Part shown: in pieces, positions 26,882-35,718 of the stretch
Layout of the letters: the number at the start of each line of letters is the position of its first letter
How positions within the stretch are numbered: position 1 is the first letter of the stretch
Assembly (NCBI GenBank): GCA_964470995.1
Contig: CAYYEP010000005.1
Location: 1-63,887 of the forward strand
Reading direction: 5' to 3'
Source: UBA5738 sp964470995
GTDB taxonomy: Bacteria > Patescibacteriota > Minisyncoccia > Minisyncoccales > UBA5738
DNA length: 63,887 nucleotides
Made by a program: the position numbers and the translations under genes
Notes under the pieces: generated by a model
Told to the model about the DNA's origin: nothing
The model's database searches: none
The model's input: only the letters and a program-made list of their open reading frames with translations

Positions 26882-27161
26882 GAGAAAAGTATTTGAAGCG
26901 GTCAAAAAAATCCCCCGGGGAAGGATATTGACCTATAAACAAGTGGCCGAGATTGCAGGAAATCCGAAGGCCGCGCGCGCGGTGGGTAATATTTTGAACG
27001 GGAATTATGATCCGGCGATACCTTGCCACCGGGTTATCCGTTCCGATGGCAAGACGGGCGGTTATAACCGCGGAGCGGCAAAAAAGGCTGATTTGCTGGC
27101 GACCGAGGCGAGGGAGAGGGAATTGGTTAATTTTCGGCGCGGGCGATTGCCAGACCGATAA
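26874..27161 (+). CDS. Alkyltransferase-like / MGMT C-terminal domain protein
   Basis: 95 residues starting at ATG 26874, overlapping the previous stop. It has the winged-helix DNA-binding domain of O6-alkylguanine-DNA alkyltransferase (FEAVKKIPRGRILTYKQVAE, AARAVGNIL) and the active-site motif IPCHRVI with Cys51. The N-terminal domain of Ada/Ogt is absent and the C-terminus is short, so it is the compact form common in CPR bacteria. Because the Cys is kept it could be an active suicide alkyltransferase rather than an ATL protein (which has Trp there). It ends tail to tail with comF, overlapping by 35 nt. Confidence 0.88.
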   Translation: MFKRKVFEAVKKIPRGRILTYKQVAEIAGNPKAARAVGNILNGNYDPAIPCHRVIRSDGKTGGYNRGAAKKADLLATEARERELVNFRRGRLPDR

Positions 27162-27789
27162 CGGTTGCGGCGCCGCGGCGTTTTAAAACTTTGGCGCATT
27201 CATCCATAGTAGCGCCGGTGGTGATTACATCGTCTACTAGATAGACGGTTTTGTTTTTTATCGCGGATGGGTCAGGGGAAGTAAACGCGTTTTTAATGTT
27301 TTGACGCCGCGCGCTGCCTTGAAGGCTGGCCTGGTTTTGAGTTTCGCGGGACCGGACTAGGATATTGCTGTTGACCGGGAGCCGCCAGAGATGCCCGAGT
27401 TCTCGGGCGAGGGAGGCCGCTTGGTTGTAGCCGCGCCAACGCAGGCGCTTTTGCGCCAGCGGCACGGGGACGATAATCGCATTGCGGTCGGGCTGGATTT
27501 GGGCCAGCGCGAAATGGTCAGCGATTAGTTTTGCCAGCGGAGCTGCCAGTGAGCGGAGGAAGGGTTCGTATTTGAACGCGGCAATAAGTTTTTTTAAATA
27601 CGGGTTATCATAAGAACCGGCGGCGCAGATATCGTTTAAATATTTTTGAGTGCGGTCGGGAAAATGATTACGGGAAAGGTCGAGCAGGGCGGCGCAGTCG
27701 CCGCAAAGAAAAGTTTTGGGCTTTTTACAAAAAAAACATTCGGCGGGAAAGAATAATTCAATAATCGAACGTTTACAATTTTTCCACAT
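27127..27789 (-). CDS. comF: ComF family phosphoribosyltransferase-like protein
   Basis: 220 residues. The N-terminus has a four-Cys zinc site (Cys18, Cys21, Cys29 and Cys32: CFFCKKPKTFLCGDC). The rest is a PRTase fold with the PRPP motif VYLVDDVITTGATMDEC near residues 182-198 and the ComF motif RLRWRGYNQAASLARELG. ComF helps move incoming single-stranded DNA in natural competence. It is divergent from the type IV pilus operon, and pili and ComF often work together in DNA uptake; the pairing here supports this but does not prove it. Confidence 0.92.
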   Translation of the reverse strand: MWKNCKRSIIELFFPAECFFCKKPKTFLCGDCAALLDLSRNHFPDRTQKYLNDICAAGSYDNPYLKKLIAAFKYEPFLRSLAAPLAKLIADHFALAQIQPDRNAIIVPVPLAQKRLRWRGYNQAASLARELGHLWRLPVNSNILVRSRETQNQASLQGSARRQNIKNAFTSPDPSAIKNKTVYLVDDVITTGATMDECAKVLKRRGAATVIGLAIARAEN

Positions 27790-27790
27790 A

Positions 27791-27819
27791 TTGTTGTTTG
27801 TTTTGTTTATAGATATAAT
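27791..27819 (+). promoter_or_regulatory. Promoter of the pilus operon
   Basis: TTGTTG (27791-27796), a 17-bp spacer and TATAAT (27814-27819). The leader to pilM would be about 70 nt. It begins two bases from the divergent comF start codon. Confidence 0.65.
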
Positions 27820-27896
27820 ATAAATAATTACGCGAATTTCAAACCGAATGCTTTTGGTTTAATTGATGGTTTTACGCCAAAGACTCGGAAAATCTT

Positions 27897-28991
27897 GTGT
27901 TGCCTAAACTGTTCACGAAAAAATTCCTGGGCATTGATGTCGGTACCGCTTCGGTTAGGATGGTGGAGCTTGAAAAATCCGGCCAAAAAATCGGTTTATC
28001 CAATTATGGCGGAATTGAACTCGATCTCCTGGAAACAGATGTGCCCAAGCTTACCGGCAAGGCGATGGCGGTTTTTTCGACTGATGAAATCGCGGAGGTG
28101 ATCCGGGCGATAATCGCACAAGCGAAGATAAAGACGAAAGTGTGTGCGTTCTCGATCCCCGATTTTTCGACTTTTTTTACCAATTTCACCTTGCCGCCAA
28201 TGACCAAAAAGGAGCTGCCGGAAGCGGTGTTGTTTGAAGCGCGCCAGCATATTCCATTGCCGATTGATAAGGTGACGGTGGATTGGCAACTGGTGGGAGG
28301 GCGGTTTGATGCGCCGCAGAAGATTGAAGTGACGGTGGCGGCAATTCCTAACGAAATTATTGTCCGTTACAAAGAAATCGCGGCAAAAGCCAAACTGGAA
28401 ATACTTTTATTGGAAGCGGAAATGTTTGGCTTGACGCAGGCGCTGGTATCGCCCAGCGAGACCCGGCCGGTATGCCTGATTGATATAGGGTCGCAGAGTA
28501 CGGCGTGCAGTTTGATCGAGAACCATGTCTTACGCTATTCGCACAGTTTTGACCGGGGAAGCGCTTATTTGGCCAAAGAGTTGATTAATCGCTTGCCTCT
28601 TGATCCGGAGGCGGCGGAAAATTTAAAGCAAGCTTATGGTTTGAGGTTCGTTCCTTATATGGATCCCGAGATCCGGGCCGAGATCAAAAAAATATTAAGC
28701 GATCTTTTAGCGCCCATATTCCGGGAAGTTGAAATGATGTTTGCCGAATATCGCCGTATGAGCGGTTTGGAGGTGGAAAAAATCATTTTTTCGGGAGGAG
28801 CATTTGCGGTTTCCGAGATCAAAGACCAATTTTCGGAGCATTTCAAAGTTGATGCGGAGATTGCCGATCCTTTCGCGAGAATTGAGCATCCAACCAATAT
28901 CGCGCAAGAACTTAAGGCGATCGGGCCGATGTATTCGGTGGCGGTGGGGATGGCGCGGCGCGGGTTGGAACTTGAAAAGCAAATGAGATAA
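27897..28991 (+). CDS. pilM: Type IV pilus assembly ATPase PilM
   Basis: 364 residues, start GTG 27897 (TTG 27900 is possible). The actin-like fold begins with FLGIDVGTASVRMVELE (phosphate-1 loop), and later carries CLIDIGSQSTACSLIENH and IIFSGGAFAVSEI (phosphate-2 and adenosine motifs). PilM sits on the cytoplasmic side and binds the N-terminus of PilN. First gene of the operon pilM-pilN-pilO. Confidence 0.93.
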   Translation: MLPKLFTKKFLGIDVGTASVRMVELEKSGQKIGLSNYGGIELDLLETDVPKLTGKAMAVFSTDEIAEVIRAIIAQAKIKTKVCAFSIPDFSTFFTNFTLPPMTKKELPEAVLFEARQHIPLPIDKVTVDWQLVGGRFDAPQKIEVTVAAIPNEIIVRYKEIAAKAKLEILLLEAEMFGLTQALVSPSETRPVCLIDIGSQSTACSLIENHVLRYSHSFDRGSAYLAKELINRLPLDPEAAENLKQAYGLRFVPYMDPEIRAEIKKILSDLLAPIFREVEMMFAEYRRMSGLEVEKIIFSGGAFAVSEIKDQFSEHFKVDAEIADPFARIEHPTNIAQELKAIGPMYSVAVGMARRGLELEKQMR

Positions 28992-29075
28992 AACAGATTT
29001 TTAAACAACGTAATTATAAAAAATAATTACCGGACGGCGCCATTATATAAAGGGGGCGCGGATCCGGAAACGATT

Positions 29076-29615
29076 ATGCCAATGCCTTCTAAAAAACAAG
29101 CCGGCTTGTCGTTGGAGAATGCGGTTTTTTACATTTCGCTGGTGATTCTGGTCGCAACCGTGGGGACTTTCTTTTATCTTCAAAATTCGGTGTCGAAAAC
29201 CGGCGATGAACTGGCCAGCCTTACTTTTGAGGCGGCCAAACTGAAAACCGAAGACGAAAAAAATCTGGAAAACAGCATTTTAAAAACCCAGCAGATGCTA
29301 AAGGATTTTTCCAAGGCGTTGACGGTGCAGAAAGCGTCCAGCGAAATACTAAAGAGGCTGGAAGAAATGGTGATCTTGGGAGTTTATTTAACGAAGTGTG
29401 AGATTGAAACAGATAAGATGGCGGCCTCAATTTCGGGCCACGCGAAAAATTTTGAGGTATTAGGCCAGCAGATAACAAACTTCGAATCCAATAGCGAGGT
29501 TTTGGGGGAAGTGATAATGGGAAGCGTGAAGATGAATCCCGAGGATGGAGGAATTGATTTTGAAGTAAAGGTCATGTTTAACGAGGGTACCGCGACACCA
29601 AAATACGGCGGTTAA
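29076..29615 (+). CDS. pilN: Type IV pilus inner-membrane protein PilN
   Basis: 179 residues with a short cytoplasmic start, one membrane helix (residues about 14-34, AVFYISLVILVATVGTFFYL), a coiled coil (residues about 40-90) and a small alpha/beta domain. The arrangement and its place between pilM and pilO identify PilN although the sequence is divergent; in particular the N-terminal PilM-binding INLLP motif is not obvious. It would dimerise with PilO. Confidence 0.78.
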   Translation: MPMPSKKQAGLSLENAVFYISLVILVATVGTFFYLQNSVSKTGDELASLTFEAAKLKTEDEKNLENSILKTQQMLKDFSKALTVQKASSEILKRLEEMVILGVYLTKCEIETDKMAASISGHAKNFEVLGQQITNFESNSEVLGEVIMGSVKMNPEDGGIDFEVKVMFNEGTATPKYGG

Positions 29616-29638
29616 ACCCGACTATTTCATAAACTAAA

Positions 29639-30286
29639 ATGTCAAGAAACTACTTGGAGGCGTTAGTGATCCTTTTAATTGCCGCTGGAATAGGTTTTTT
29701 TCTGGCACTTCCTAAATACAACGATTTGGAGGAAACAAAAATGAAAGTTGCCGAAAAAAATGCTGAAATAGAAAATCGCCAGGAGTATTTTGCCGAGCTT
29801 AGCCGGGCGGCAATCGAACTTTCGCAGCATGAGGCAAATTTAGAGAAGGTGGAATCGGCGTTTCCCCAAACTATGGATGCCCCGGCAATGATGGACTTTA
29901 TTCAAACGGCGGCGATGCAATCGGGGTTGATTGCCAAAGATGTCAGTTTTGACGGAGGAGGCGTTTCGGTGGCGGCGGAGAAAGCGGGAGATGGTACAGA
30001 TACAGTATCTGCGCGGCAAGCGTTTAAACTTAACGCGTACGCCGTTGAGGGTGAGTTTATTGGAAATTATAGTAATTTTAAGGATTTTTTGAGACGTTTG
30101 GAATTTTCCAGCCGTTTGATTAATACCGAGTCGGTGGAAATAGGAAAGAGTATGGCTTCTGAAGAGACATACGGCAAAAAAACTGACTCCGGCGGCGCAG
30201 GCGATATTAAGGATAACGAGGAAGACGAGATTAACCCGATGCTTGATTTCAAGGTCAAACTGGTGATTAACTATTACAAAAAATAA
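29639..30286 (+). CDS. pilO: Type IV pilus inner-membrane protein PilO
   Basis: 215 residues: one membrane helix at about residues 7-24 (ALVILLIAAGIGFFLALP), coiled coil to about residue 85, then a ferredoxin-like domain (TMDAPAMMDFIQTAAMQSGL typical of PilO). An acidic linker near residues 180-200 is unusual. It starts 23 nt after pilN and is followed two bases later by the next gene. Confidence 0.85.
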   Translation: MSRNYLEALVILLIAAGIGFFLALPKYNDLEETKMKVAEKNAEIENRQEYFAELSRAAIELSQHEANLEKVESAFPQTMDAPAMMDFIQTAAMQSGLIAKDVSFDGGGVSVAAEKAGDGTDTVSARQAFKLNAYAVEGEFIGNYSNFKDFLRRLEFSSRLINTESVEIGKSMASEETYGKKTDSGGAGDIKDNEEDEINPMLDFKVKLVINYYKK

Positions 30287-30288
30287 TC

Positions 30289-30624
30289 ATGGCGATCACA
30301 TTCGAGCAAAAACGCGATATCAGCAAATCTTTGATCGCGGCGGCGGTTATTGTGGTGTTGCTGGCAGCGATCGGTTTTTTTGTATGGAAAGTGTATTGGC
30401 AGGCGCCGATTGAAATTGAAACGCTTGATACGGGGCAGGTTCATCTTGAATACCGGGTACTGGACGATGACCGGATAATTACAATGGAGCTTTTTCCCGG
30501 AATACTGCCGGCAAGCGAATCAAGTGTGGGAAAAGACAATCCTTTTGCTATGAGTGATGCGTCAACGACCGAGGAAATCGAGGGTGTAGAAGAGGCGGAA
30601 GTACTGGAACCTTTGCGGCGCTGA
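30289..30624 (+). CDS. Small membrane protein of the pilus operon
   Basis: 111 residues: short cytoplasmic start, a membrane helix (residues about 14-36, SLIAAAVIVVLLAAIGFFVW), then a short exterior region and an acidic tail. It sits where pilP would be in diderm operons, but has no PilP-like domain or lipobox. It may be a lineage-specific partner of PilN/PilO. Spacing of two bases from pilO shows it belongs to the operon. Confidence 0.75.
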   Translation: MAITFEQKRDISKSLIAAAVIVVLLAAIGFFVWKVYWQAPIEIETLDTGQVHLEYRVLDDDRIITMELFPGILPASESSVGKDNPFAMSDASTTEEIEGVEEAEVLEPLRR

Positions 30625-30669
30625 TTGCCAATCCCGGTTTTGATATATGCTGATATTCTGGCGTATCTC

Positions 30670-30698
30670 CTGACGGTGCGCCAAAATTTGTTTAGAAT
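30670..30698 (+). promoter_or_regulatory. Possible internal promoter before pilB
   Basis: CTGACG (30670-30675), 17 bp, TAGAAT (30693-30698). A hairpin (TGGCG...CGCCA, about 30659-30683) overlaps the -35, so read-through from pilO may be attenuated here. Confidence 0.4.
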
Positions 30699-30777
30699 AA
30701 ATTCGGGGTGTCGGAAAGCTAAGTTAATTTTAGATTTTAAAGAAATTGTCGGATAGTAATTATTTTATAGCTCAAAA

Positions 30778-32544
30778 ATGCCTTTTTTGATAAAACAATT
30801 AATCGAGCGTAATCTTCTTGCGTCGGATGTGGCGGTGGGGGTTGAGGAAGAGCTGAAAAGCAATCCGAATAAAACGGAAGAAGAGTTGTTGATATCCAAG
30901 GGTTTGATTGGCGAAGAGGACTTGTTCAAGATCAAGGGGGAAATACTGGGTACGCCTTTTATTTCGGCGATGCCCGAGGAGATGTCGCTGGAAACGCTGA
31001 AGACCATTCCCGAGGAGACGGCTAAATTTTATCGAATGATACCGATCAGCGAAAAAAAGGGGGAAGTGATGATCGGGATGGTATATCCCGATGATCTTAA
31101 GGCCCAGGAAGCGTTGAAATTTCTGGCGCGGGAGCATCAATTTACTTATCAGGTGGTTTTGATAACGCCTAAAATTTTTTCCCTGATGATGGGAAAATAC
31201 CGCGATCTAAAAAAGGAGGTTGGCAGGGCATTGGAGGAATTCCAGGAAGAGGAAAACGAAGTTGATGCCGCGCAGGGGTTGAAGTTGGATGTAATTTCCA
31301 ACGTGGAGGATGCGCCGATTGCCAAGATCGTAAATGTGATCATTCGCAATGCGATTGATGGCAAAGCGTCGGATATTCATATCGAGCCGAGCCGTACGAA
31401 ATTGCGGGTGCGTTTCCGCGTGATGGGAGAACTTTATTCATCGATATTTTTGCCGCTTAACATTGCCAATGCGGTTTTGGCGCGTATTAAGATTGTTTCT
31501 AATATGAAGATCGACGAGAACCGCGTGCCGCAGGACGGGCGTTTTTCGATGAAGATCGATAACAAGAGCATTGATTTCCGCGTGTCTACTTTGCCGACTG
31601 CGATGGGCGAAAAGGTGGTAATGCGTATTTTGGATCCCGATGTGGGATTTAAGACGTTTGAAGACTTGGGACTGGACGGGCGCAATCTGGAGCTGGTTAA
31701 AAAAGCGGTGGATGAGCCGTTTGGTTTGGTTTTGGTGACCGGGCCGACCGGTTCGGGTAAAAGTACGACCTTGTACGCGGTTTTGCAGACGATTAACAAC
31801 GACAAGATTAATATCATCAGCCTGGAGGATCCGGTCGAATATTTTTGCGAAGGGGTAAACCAATCGCAGGTTAAGCCGGAGATCGGTTTTGATTTCGCAT
31901 CGGGTTTGCGTTCGATACTGCGCCAGGATCCGGATGTGATCATGGTGGGAGAAATCCGCGATGAGGAAACCGCGATGCTGACCATTCATTCGGCGCTGAC
32001 GGGCCATTTAGTGCTGTCAACGTTGCATACGAACGATTCGCTGGGGGTTGTTCCGCGCTTGGTAGATTTGAAGATACAGTCATATTTAATACCTTCGACG
32101 TTGTCTTTGGCGCTGGCCCAACGCTTGGTGCGGCGATTGTGCCCGCATTGCAAGAAGCAGGTAGAGGCGACAGGATTTTTGAAAGAGATGATTATCGCGG
32201 AATTCAATAATATACCGGAGCAGTCGCGCAACGGAGTCGAATTAGTCGAGCCAATTATGGTTTGGGAGCCCGTGGGGTGTCCCAAGTGCGGCCGCCAAGG
32301 ATTCATCGGGCGGGTTGGAATTTTTGAAACTTTGGAGATGACGCCAGAGCTGGGCGAAATAATTTTGCAGGATTTGTCGGAAACAAAGCTTGCGGCCGAG
32401 GGTCGGCGCCAGGGACTGATTACTATGCGTCAGGACGGGGTGTTAAAGGCTTTGAGGGGGGTGACGACAATTGAGGAGATATTAAAAGCCACCGAAGAGG
32501 ATATTGCTGCGACAATTGCGGATGCGGATAAAAAGAAAGGATAG
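30778..32544 (+). CDS. pilB: Type IV pilus extension ATPase PilB
   Basis: 588 residues. The N-terminal GSPII_E-like domains (residues 1-160) are followed by the AAA-type motor. Walker A is GPTGSGKST at residues 322-330, the Asp box is in the ASDIHIEPS region, Walker B is in DPDVIMVGEIRDEET near residue 384, and the His box is HLVLSTLHTNDS. A tetra-Cys zinc site (CPHC near 455 and CPKC near 501) is typical of PilB/GspE and separates it from PilT. It powers pilus extension. Start ATG 30778. Confidence 0.95.
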   Translation: MPFLIKQLIERNLLASDVAVGVEEELKSNPNKTEEELLISKGLIGEEDLFKIKGEILGTPFISAMPEEMSLETLKTIPEETAKFYRMIPISEKKGEVMIGMVYPDDLKAQEALKFLAREHQFTYQVVLITPKIFSLMMGKYRDLKKEVGRALEEFQEEENEVDAAQGLKLDVISNVEDAPIAKIVNVIIRNAIDGKASDIHIEPSRTKLRVRFRVMGELYSSIFLPLNIANAVLARIKIVSNMKIDENRVPQDGRFSMKIDNKSIDFRVSTLPTAMGEKVVMRILDPDVGFKTFEDLGLDGRNLELVKKAVDEPFGLVLVTGPTGSGKSTTLYAVLQTINNDKINIISLEDPVEYFCEGVNQSQVKPEIGFDFASGLRSILRQDPDVIMVGEIRDEETAMLTIHSALTGHLVLSTLHTNDSLGVVPRLVDLKIQSYLIPSTLSLALAQRLVRRLCPHCKKQVEATGFLKEMIIAEFNNIPEQSRNGVELVEPIMVWEPVGCPKCGRQGFIGRVGIFETLEMTPELGEIILQDLSETKLAAEGRRQGLITMRQDGVLKALRGVTTIEEILKATEEDIAATIADADKKKG

Positions 32545-32569
32545 CGACTTTGCCGCGCGTCGCAAGGTT

Positions 32570-32597
32570 TTGTTTTTAATACTTGATGGGTTATAAT
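32570..32597 (+). promoter_or_regulatory. Promoter of the response regulator
   Basis: TTGTTT (32570-32575), 16 bp, TATAAT (32592-32597). The start of transcription would be near 32605, which rules against the ATG at 32602 and supports the one at 32659. Confidence 0.5.
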
Positions 32598-32658
32598 TTT
32601 AATGAAGGCGTTACGCGGTAAAGCGCGGCGGGTTTCGCTAATTTGCATAATCAAAAAA

Positions 32659-33090
32659 ATGAGTATTGAAACTGGCGGTGTGTTAAAAAAAATACTGGTG
32701 GTGGAGGATGATCCGTTTTTGTCGGATATTTACAATACCAAACTGAAACAAGCGGGTTTTAGCGTCGATTTGGCGATGACCGGGGAAGAAGCTTTGTGCA
32801 AGCTTAACGACAACCAGTATGATTTAATGGTTCTGGATATAGTTCTTCCGCAGGTGGATGGATGGGAGATATTGGCGCGCGTAAAGGAGATGCGCGAACA
32901 GGGAAGCAATTCTAAAGTGAATGCCTTAAAAATAATTATTTTGTCTAACTTGGGGCAAAAAGAAGAAATTAAGAAGGGGCTGGACTTGGGAGCTGACGGT
33001 TTTATGATCAAGGCGCATTTTACTCCCAGCGAGGTTGCCGATGAGATACACAAGACCTTGAGCGGGATGGGGGAAGGCGTTAATCAATAA
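32659..33090 (+). CDS. Stand-alone response regulator receiver
   Basis: 143 residues from ATG 32659. A single REC domain: acidic pair in ILVVEDDPFLSD, phosphoacceptor Asp in DLMVLDIVLPQVDGWE, Ser/Thr in IIILSNLG, and the conserved Lys in DGFMIKAHF. No DNA-binding or enzymatic output domain is present, so it acts by protein contact, like CheY or PilG/PilH. Its place between pilB and pilT suggests control of pilus motors; no histidine kinase is in the window. It has its own promoter and ends right at the 37-bp repeat array. Confidence 0.9.
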   Translation: MSIETGGVLKKILVVEDDPFLSDIYNTKLKQAGFSVDLAMTGEEALCKLNDNQYDLMVLDIVLPQVDGWEILARVKEMREQGSNSKVNALKIIILSNLGQKEEIKKGLDLGADGFMIKAHFTPSEVADEIHKTLSGMGEGVNQ

Positions 33091-33334
33091 GCTTGCAGCT
33101 TGATTCCCCGCTAACGCGGGTAAATAAGCTTGCAGCTTGATTCCCCGCTAACGCGGGTAAATAAGCTTGCAGCTTGANNNNNNNNNNNNNNNNNNNNNNN
33201 NNNNNNNNNNNNNNNNNNNNNNNNNNNNNNNNNNNNNNNNNNNNNNNNNNNNNNNNNNNNNNNNNNNNNNNNNNNNNATTCCCCGCTAACGCGGGTAAAT
33301 AAGCTTGCAGCTTGATTCCCCGCTAACGCGGGCG
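33088..33334 (+). repeat. 37-bp tandem hairpin array (assembly interrupted)
   Basis: Identical 37-bp units start at 33088, 33125 and 33162 before the gap, and continue after it to 33334. Each unit carries two small palindromes: AAGCTTGCAGCTT and CCCGCTAACGCGGG. The real copy number is unknown. The unit is not a multiple of three and has stops, so it is not coding. It separates the response regulator from pilT. Confidence 0.92.
33178..33277. other. 100-N scaffold gap
   Basis: Exactly 100 undetermined bases, the usual placeholder length, fall inside the tandem array. True length is therefore unknown. Confidence 0.99.
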
Positions 33335-33343
33335 AACAATAAT

Positions 33344-34414
33344 ATGAGCAGTACCGATTATTCCCAATTGCTGGAAAAGTATTTAGCCGCGACAATCCAA
33401 AAGGAGGCATCCGATTTGCATTTGGCGGCTGGCTATCCGCCGATAATTCGCGTTAACGGAGAACTTTGGGCTATTCCCAAGGAGCCGTGCCTGACCGCGC
33501 GCGACAGCCAAGGGTTGGCGTTCGCACTGATGAATGCCGACCAGCAGAACCAATTCTTGGAAACAAAAGAGATTGATTTTTCGTGTTCTTACCAGGATAA
33601 GGAGCGTTTTCGCGTGAACGTCTTTTTCCAGAAGGGGAGTATTTCCTGCGCCTTGCGCCTGATCCCGACAAAGATTAGGACGCTTTCGGAATTGCGCTTG
33701 CCGCCGATCATCCAGAAATTTGCGGAAGCGACGCAGGGTTTTGTAATTATCGCCGGACCGGCGTCGCACGGAAAGTCGACGACTTTGGCGGCACTGGTCG
33801 ATTTGATAAACCATTCGCGGTGCGATCATATAATTACTATCGAAGATCCGATAGAATATCTTTTCAAGCCGGATGCATCGGTGATTGAACAGCGCGAAAT
33901 TAATTCCGATACCAAGTCATTTTCAGCGGCTTTGAAGTCGGTTTTCCGGCAGGATCCGGATGTGATCATGATTGGAGAGATGCGCGATATCGAAACGATT
34001 GGTACGGCGCTAACCGCGGCCGAAACCGGGCATTTGGTTTTTGCGACTTTACACACTAACTCGGCAGCACAGAGTATCCATCGTATTGTGGATTCATTTC
34101 CGGCCGAGCAGCAATCGCAGATCCGGGCGCAATTGTCGTCTTCGCTGTTGGGAATTGCGTCGCAAAGACTAATTCTTTCCAGCAAGGGGAATATGATTCC
34201 GGCGTGCGAAATTTTATTCAATACTTATGCAGTGGGCAATTTGATTCGCGAGAACAAAATTCATGAGATACCGCTGGTGATCGAGACCTCATCGAAGAGC
34301 GGAATGATCTCTCTGAACAAGTCGCTGGCCCAATTGGTCAAAGCGGGCGAGGTTTCATTGGAAAAGGCGATGTCTTATTCGCTTAATCAGCATGAGCTGG
34401 AAGCGTTGATTTAG
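33344..34414 (+). CDS. pilT: Type IV pilus retraction ATPase PilT
   Basis: 356 residues from ATG 33344; an in-frame TTG at 33305 lies in the hairpin array and is unlikely to be used. The N-terminal PAS-like domain contains ASDLHLAAGYPPIIRVNGEL. Walker A is GPASHGKST at residues 138-146, a variant of the usual GPTGSGKST with a His before GKS. The Asp box, Walker B (DPDVIMIGEMRDIET) and His box (HLVFATLHTNSAAQSIHRIV) are intact. There is no tetra-Cys site, as expected for PilT. It powers pilus retraction and DNA uptake. Confidence 0.93.
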   Translation: MSSTDYSQLLEKYLAATIQKEASDLHLAAGYPPIIRVNGELWAIPKEPCLTARDSQGLAFALMNADQQNQFLETKEIDFSCSYQDKERFRVNVFFQKGSISCALRLIPTKIRTLSELRLPPIIQKFAEATQGFVIIAGPASHGKSTTLAALVDLINHSRCDHIITIEDPIEYLFKPDASVIEQREINSDTKSFSAALKSVFRQDPDVIMIGEMRDIETIGTALTAAETGHLVFATLHTNSAAQSIHRIVDSFPAEQQSQIRAQLSSSLLGIASQRLILSSKGNMIPACEILFNTYAVGNLIRENKIHEIPLVIETSSKSGMISLNKSLAQLVKAGEVSLEKAMSYSLNQHELEALI

Positions 34415-34438
34415 CGTGACACCAGTTTTTAAAAAGCC

Positions 34439-35644
34439 ATGAAATTCATTTACCAAGCCAGGACGAAAAACGGCGAGGTCAAGGCGGGTTCGGTGGAATC
34501 CGGTTCGACGGAGGCGGCGGCCGAAATATTGCGGCGCGACGGGCTTTTTGTTACTTTTTTGCGTAAAGACGAGGAAAAATTCTCCCAGAAATTTCATTTG
34601 TTCGAGGGTGTTTCAGGGAAGGATGTGGCGGTATTTTCACGCCAGCTGGCAGTAATGTTTAAAGCCAACGTGTCGCTGGTTGAGGCGTTGCGGACAATTG
34701 GCGGCCAGCTTCCCAACCAGGGGTTCCGCGAGAAGGTGATCAAAATTTCCCAAATGGTGGAGGCGGGTTCGCCGTTATCGGTGGCGCTGGCCAAATATCC
34801 GGAGATATTTTCTTCTTTTTTTGTAGCCATGGTTAAAGCTGGTGAGGTTTCGGGTAATTTATCGGAACAGTTTAACTATTTGGCGGATTATTTGGAAAAA
34901 AATTATTATCTTTCTGGCAAGGTAAAGGGCGCGATGGTTTATCCGATCGTAATTTTGGTGGTGATGGTGGGGGTGCTGTTTCTTTTGAGCTATTTTGTGA
35001 TGCCCAACCTGATTGGTATGTTGAACAGTAGTGAAACTGAGTTGCCGTTTTTGACCAAAGTGGTGATTGGGGCGACCAATTTTATCCGGGGAGTGGGCGG
35101 GATTATTGTTTTACTTGTAATGGTCGGCCTGATTGTTTTGGTTGGACGTATTGCCCGGACTGAATCGGGGAAAGCTTTTTTTGACCGGATGGCATTGAGA
35201 GTACCGGTTTTGAAAGGTATGTTAAAAATGCTTTATGTGAGCCGGTTTGCTGATAACCTGTCGACATTGATTGCGGGGGGGATTCCGATTACTCAAGCGC
35301 TGGAAATTACTTCGATGATCGTGGGAAACGTGGTTTACCAGGAAGCGATCGTGAAAACTTGCGATGGCGTGCGTAAGGGGCAGACGATGTCGTCGATATT
35401 GTCGATGTATCCGGAGCTGTTTCCGGCGATGTTTTCGCAGATGGTATTGGTGGGCGAGCAGACCGGATCGCTGGATAAAAGTTTGCTGATTATGGTGTCG
35501 TTCTATGAAAAGGAAACCGAGCGCGCAATCGATAGCATGCTGGTGCTGATCGAGCCGATAATGATAGTGGTGCTTGGCGTGATCGTGGGCGGCGTGGTGG
35601 CGTCGGTGATGATACCGCTGTACTCTTCTATGGGTAGTGCTTAG
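34439..35644 (+). CDS. pilC: Type IV pilus platform protein PilC
   Basis: 401 residues. The N-terminal FIYQARTKNGEVKAGSVES start and two GspF domains (residues about 65-190 and 270-395) are typical; each contains a FxxQLAVMFKANVSLVEAL-type segment (the second reads FADNLSTLIAGGIPITQALE). Three membrane helices are seen, at about 165-185, 215-235 and 370-395. It is the inner-membrane platform on which the motors act. It starts 24 nt after pilT. Confidence 0.94.
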   Translation: MKFIYQARTKNGEVKAGSVESGSTEAAAEILRRDGLFVTFLRKDEEKFSQKFHLFEGVSGKDVAVFSRQLAVMFKANVSLVEALRTIGGQLPNQGFREKVIKISQMVEAGSPLSVALAKYPEIFSSFFVAMVKAGEVSGNLSEQFNYLADYLEKNYYLSGKVKGAMVYPIVILVVMVGVLFLLSYFVMPNLIGMLNSSETELPFLTKVVIGATNFIRGVGGIIVLLVMVGLIVLVGRIARTESGKAFFDRMALRVPVLKGMLKMLYVSRFADNLSTLIAGGIPITQALEITSMIVGNVVYQEAIVKTCDGVRKGQTMSSILSMYPELFPAMFSQMVLVGEQTGSLDKSLLIMVSFYEKETERAIDSMLVLIEPIMIVVLGVIVGGVVASVMIPLYSSMGSA

Positions 35645-35657
35645 GGGAAAAGTTGGA

Positions 35658-35686
35658 TTGTATAGTATCCGGGTGAGGGGTATAAT
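35658..35686 (+). promoter_or_regulatory. Pilin promoter P1
   Basis: TTGTAT (35658-35663), 17 bp, TATAAT (35681-35686). Confidence 0.55.
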
Positions 35687-35718
35687 CAGTGTTATCGGGA
35701 GCAAAAGTTATCCACAGC

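Noticed and set aside
33088..33334. CRISPR array
   Set aside because: The 37-bp units are in direct contact with no spacers and no cas genes are near; this is a simple tandem repeat.
33305..33343. TTG start extending pilT by 13 residues
   Set aside because: The extension is translated hairpin-array sequence; ATG 33344 gives the normal PilT N-terminus.
35708..35716. TTATCCACA, a perfect DnaA box
   Set aside because: Single copy here and one at about 62124-62132; two matches in 64 kb are not far from chance and there is no cluster, AT-rich unwinding region or dnaA gene.
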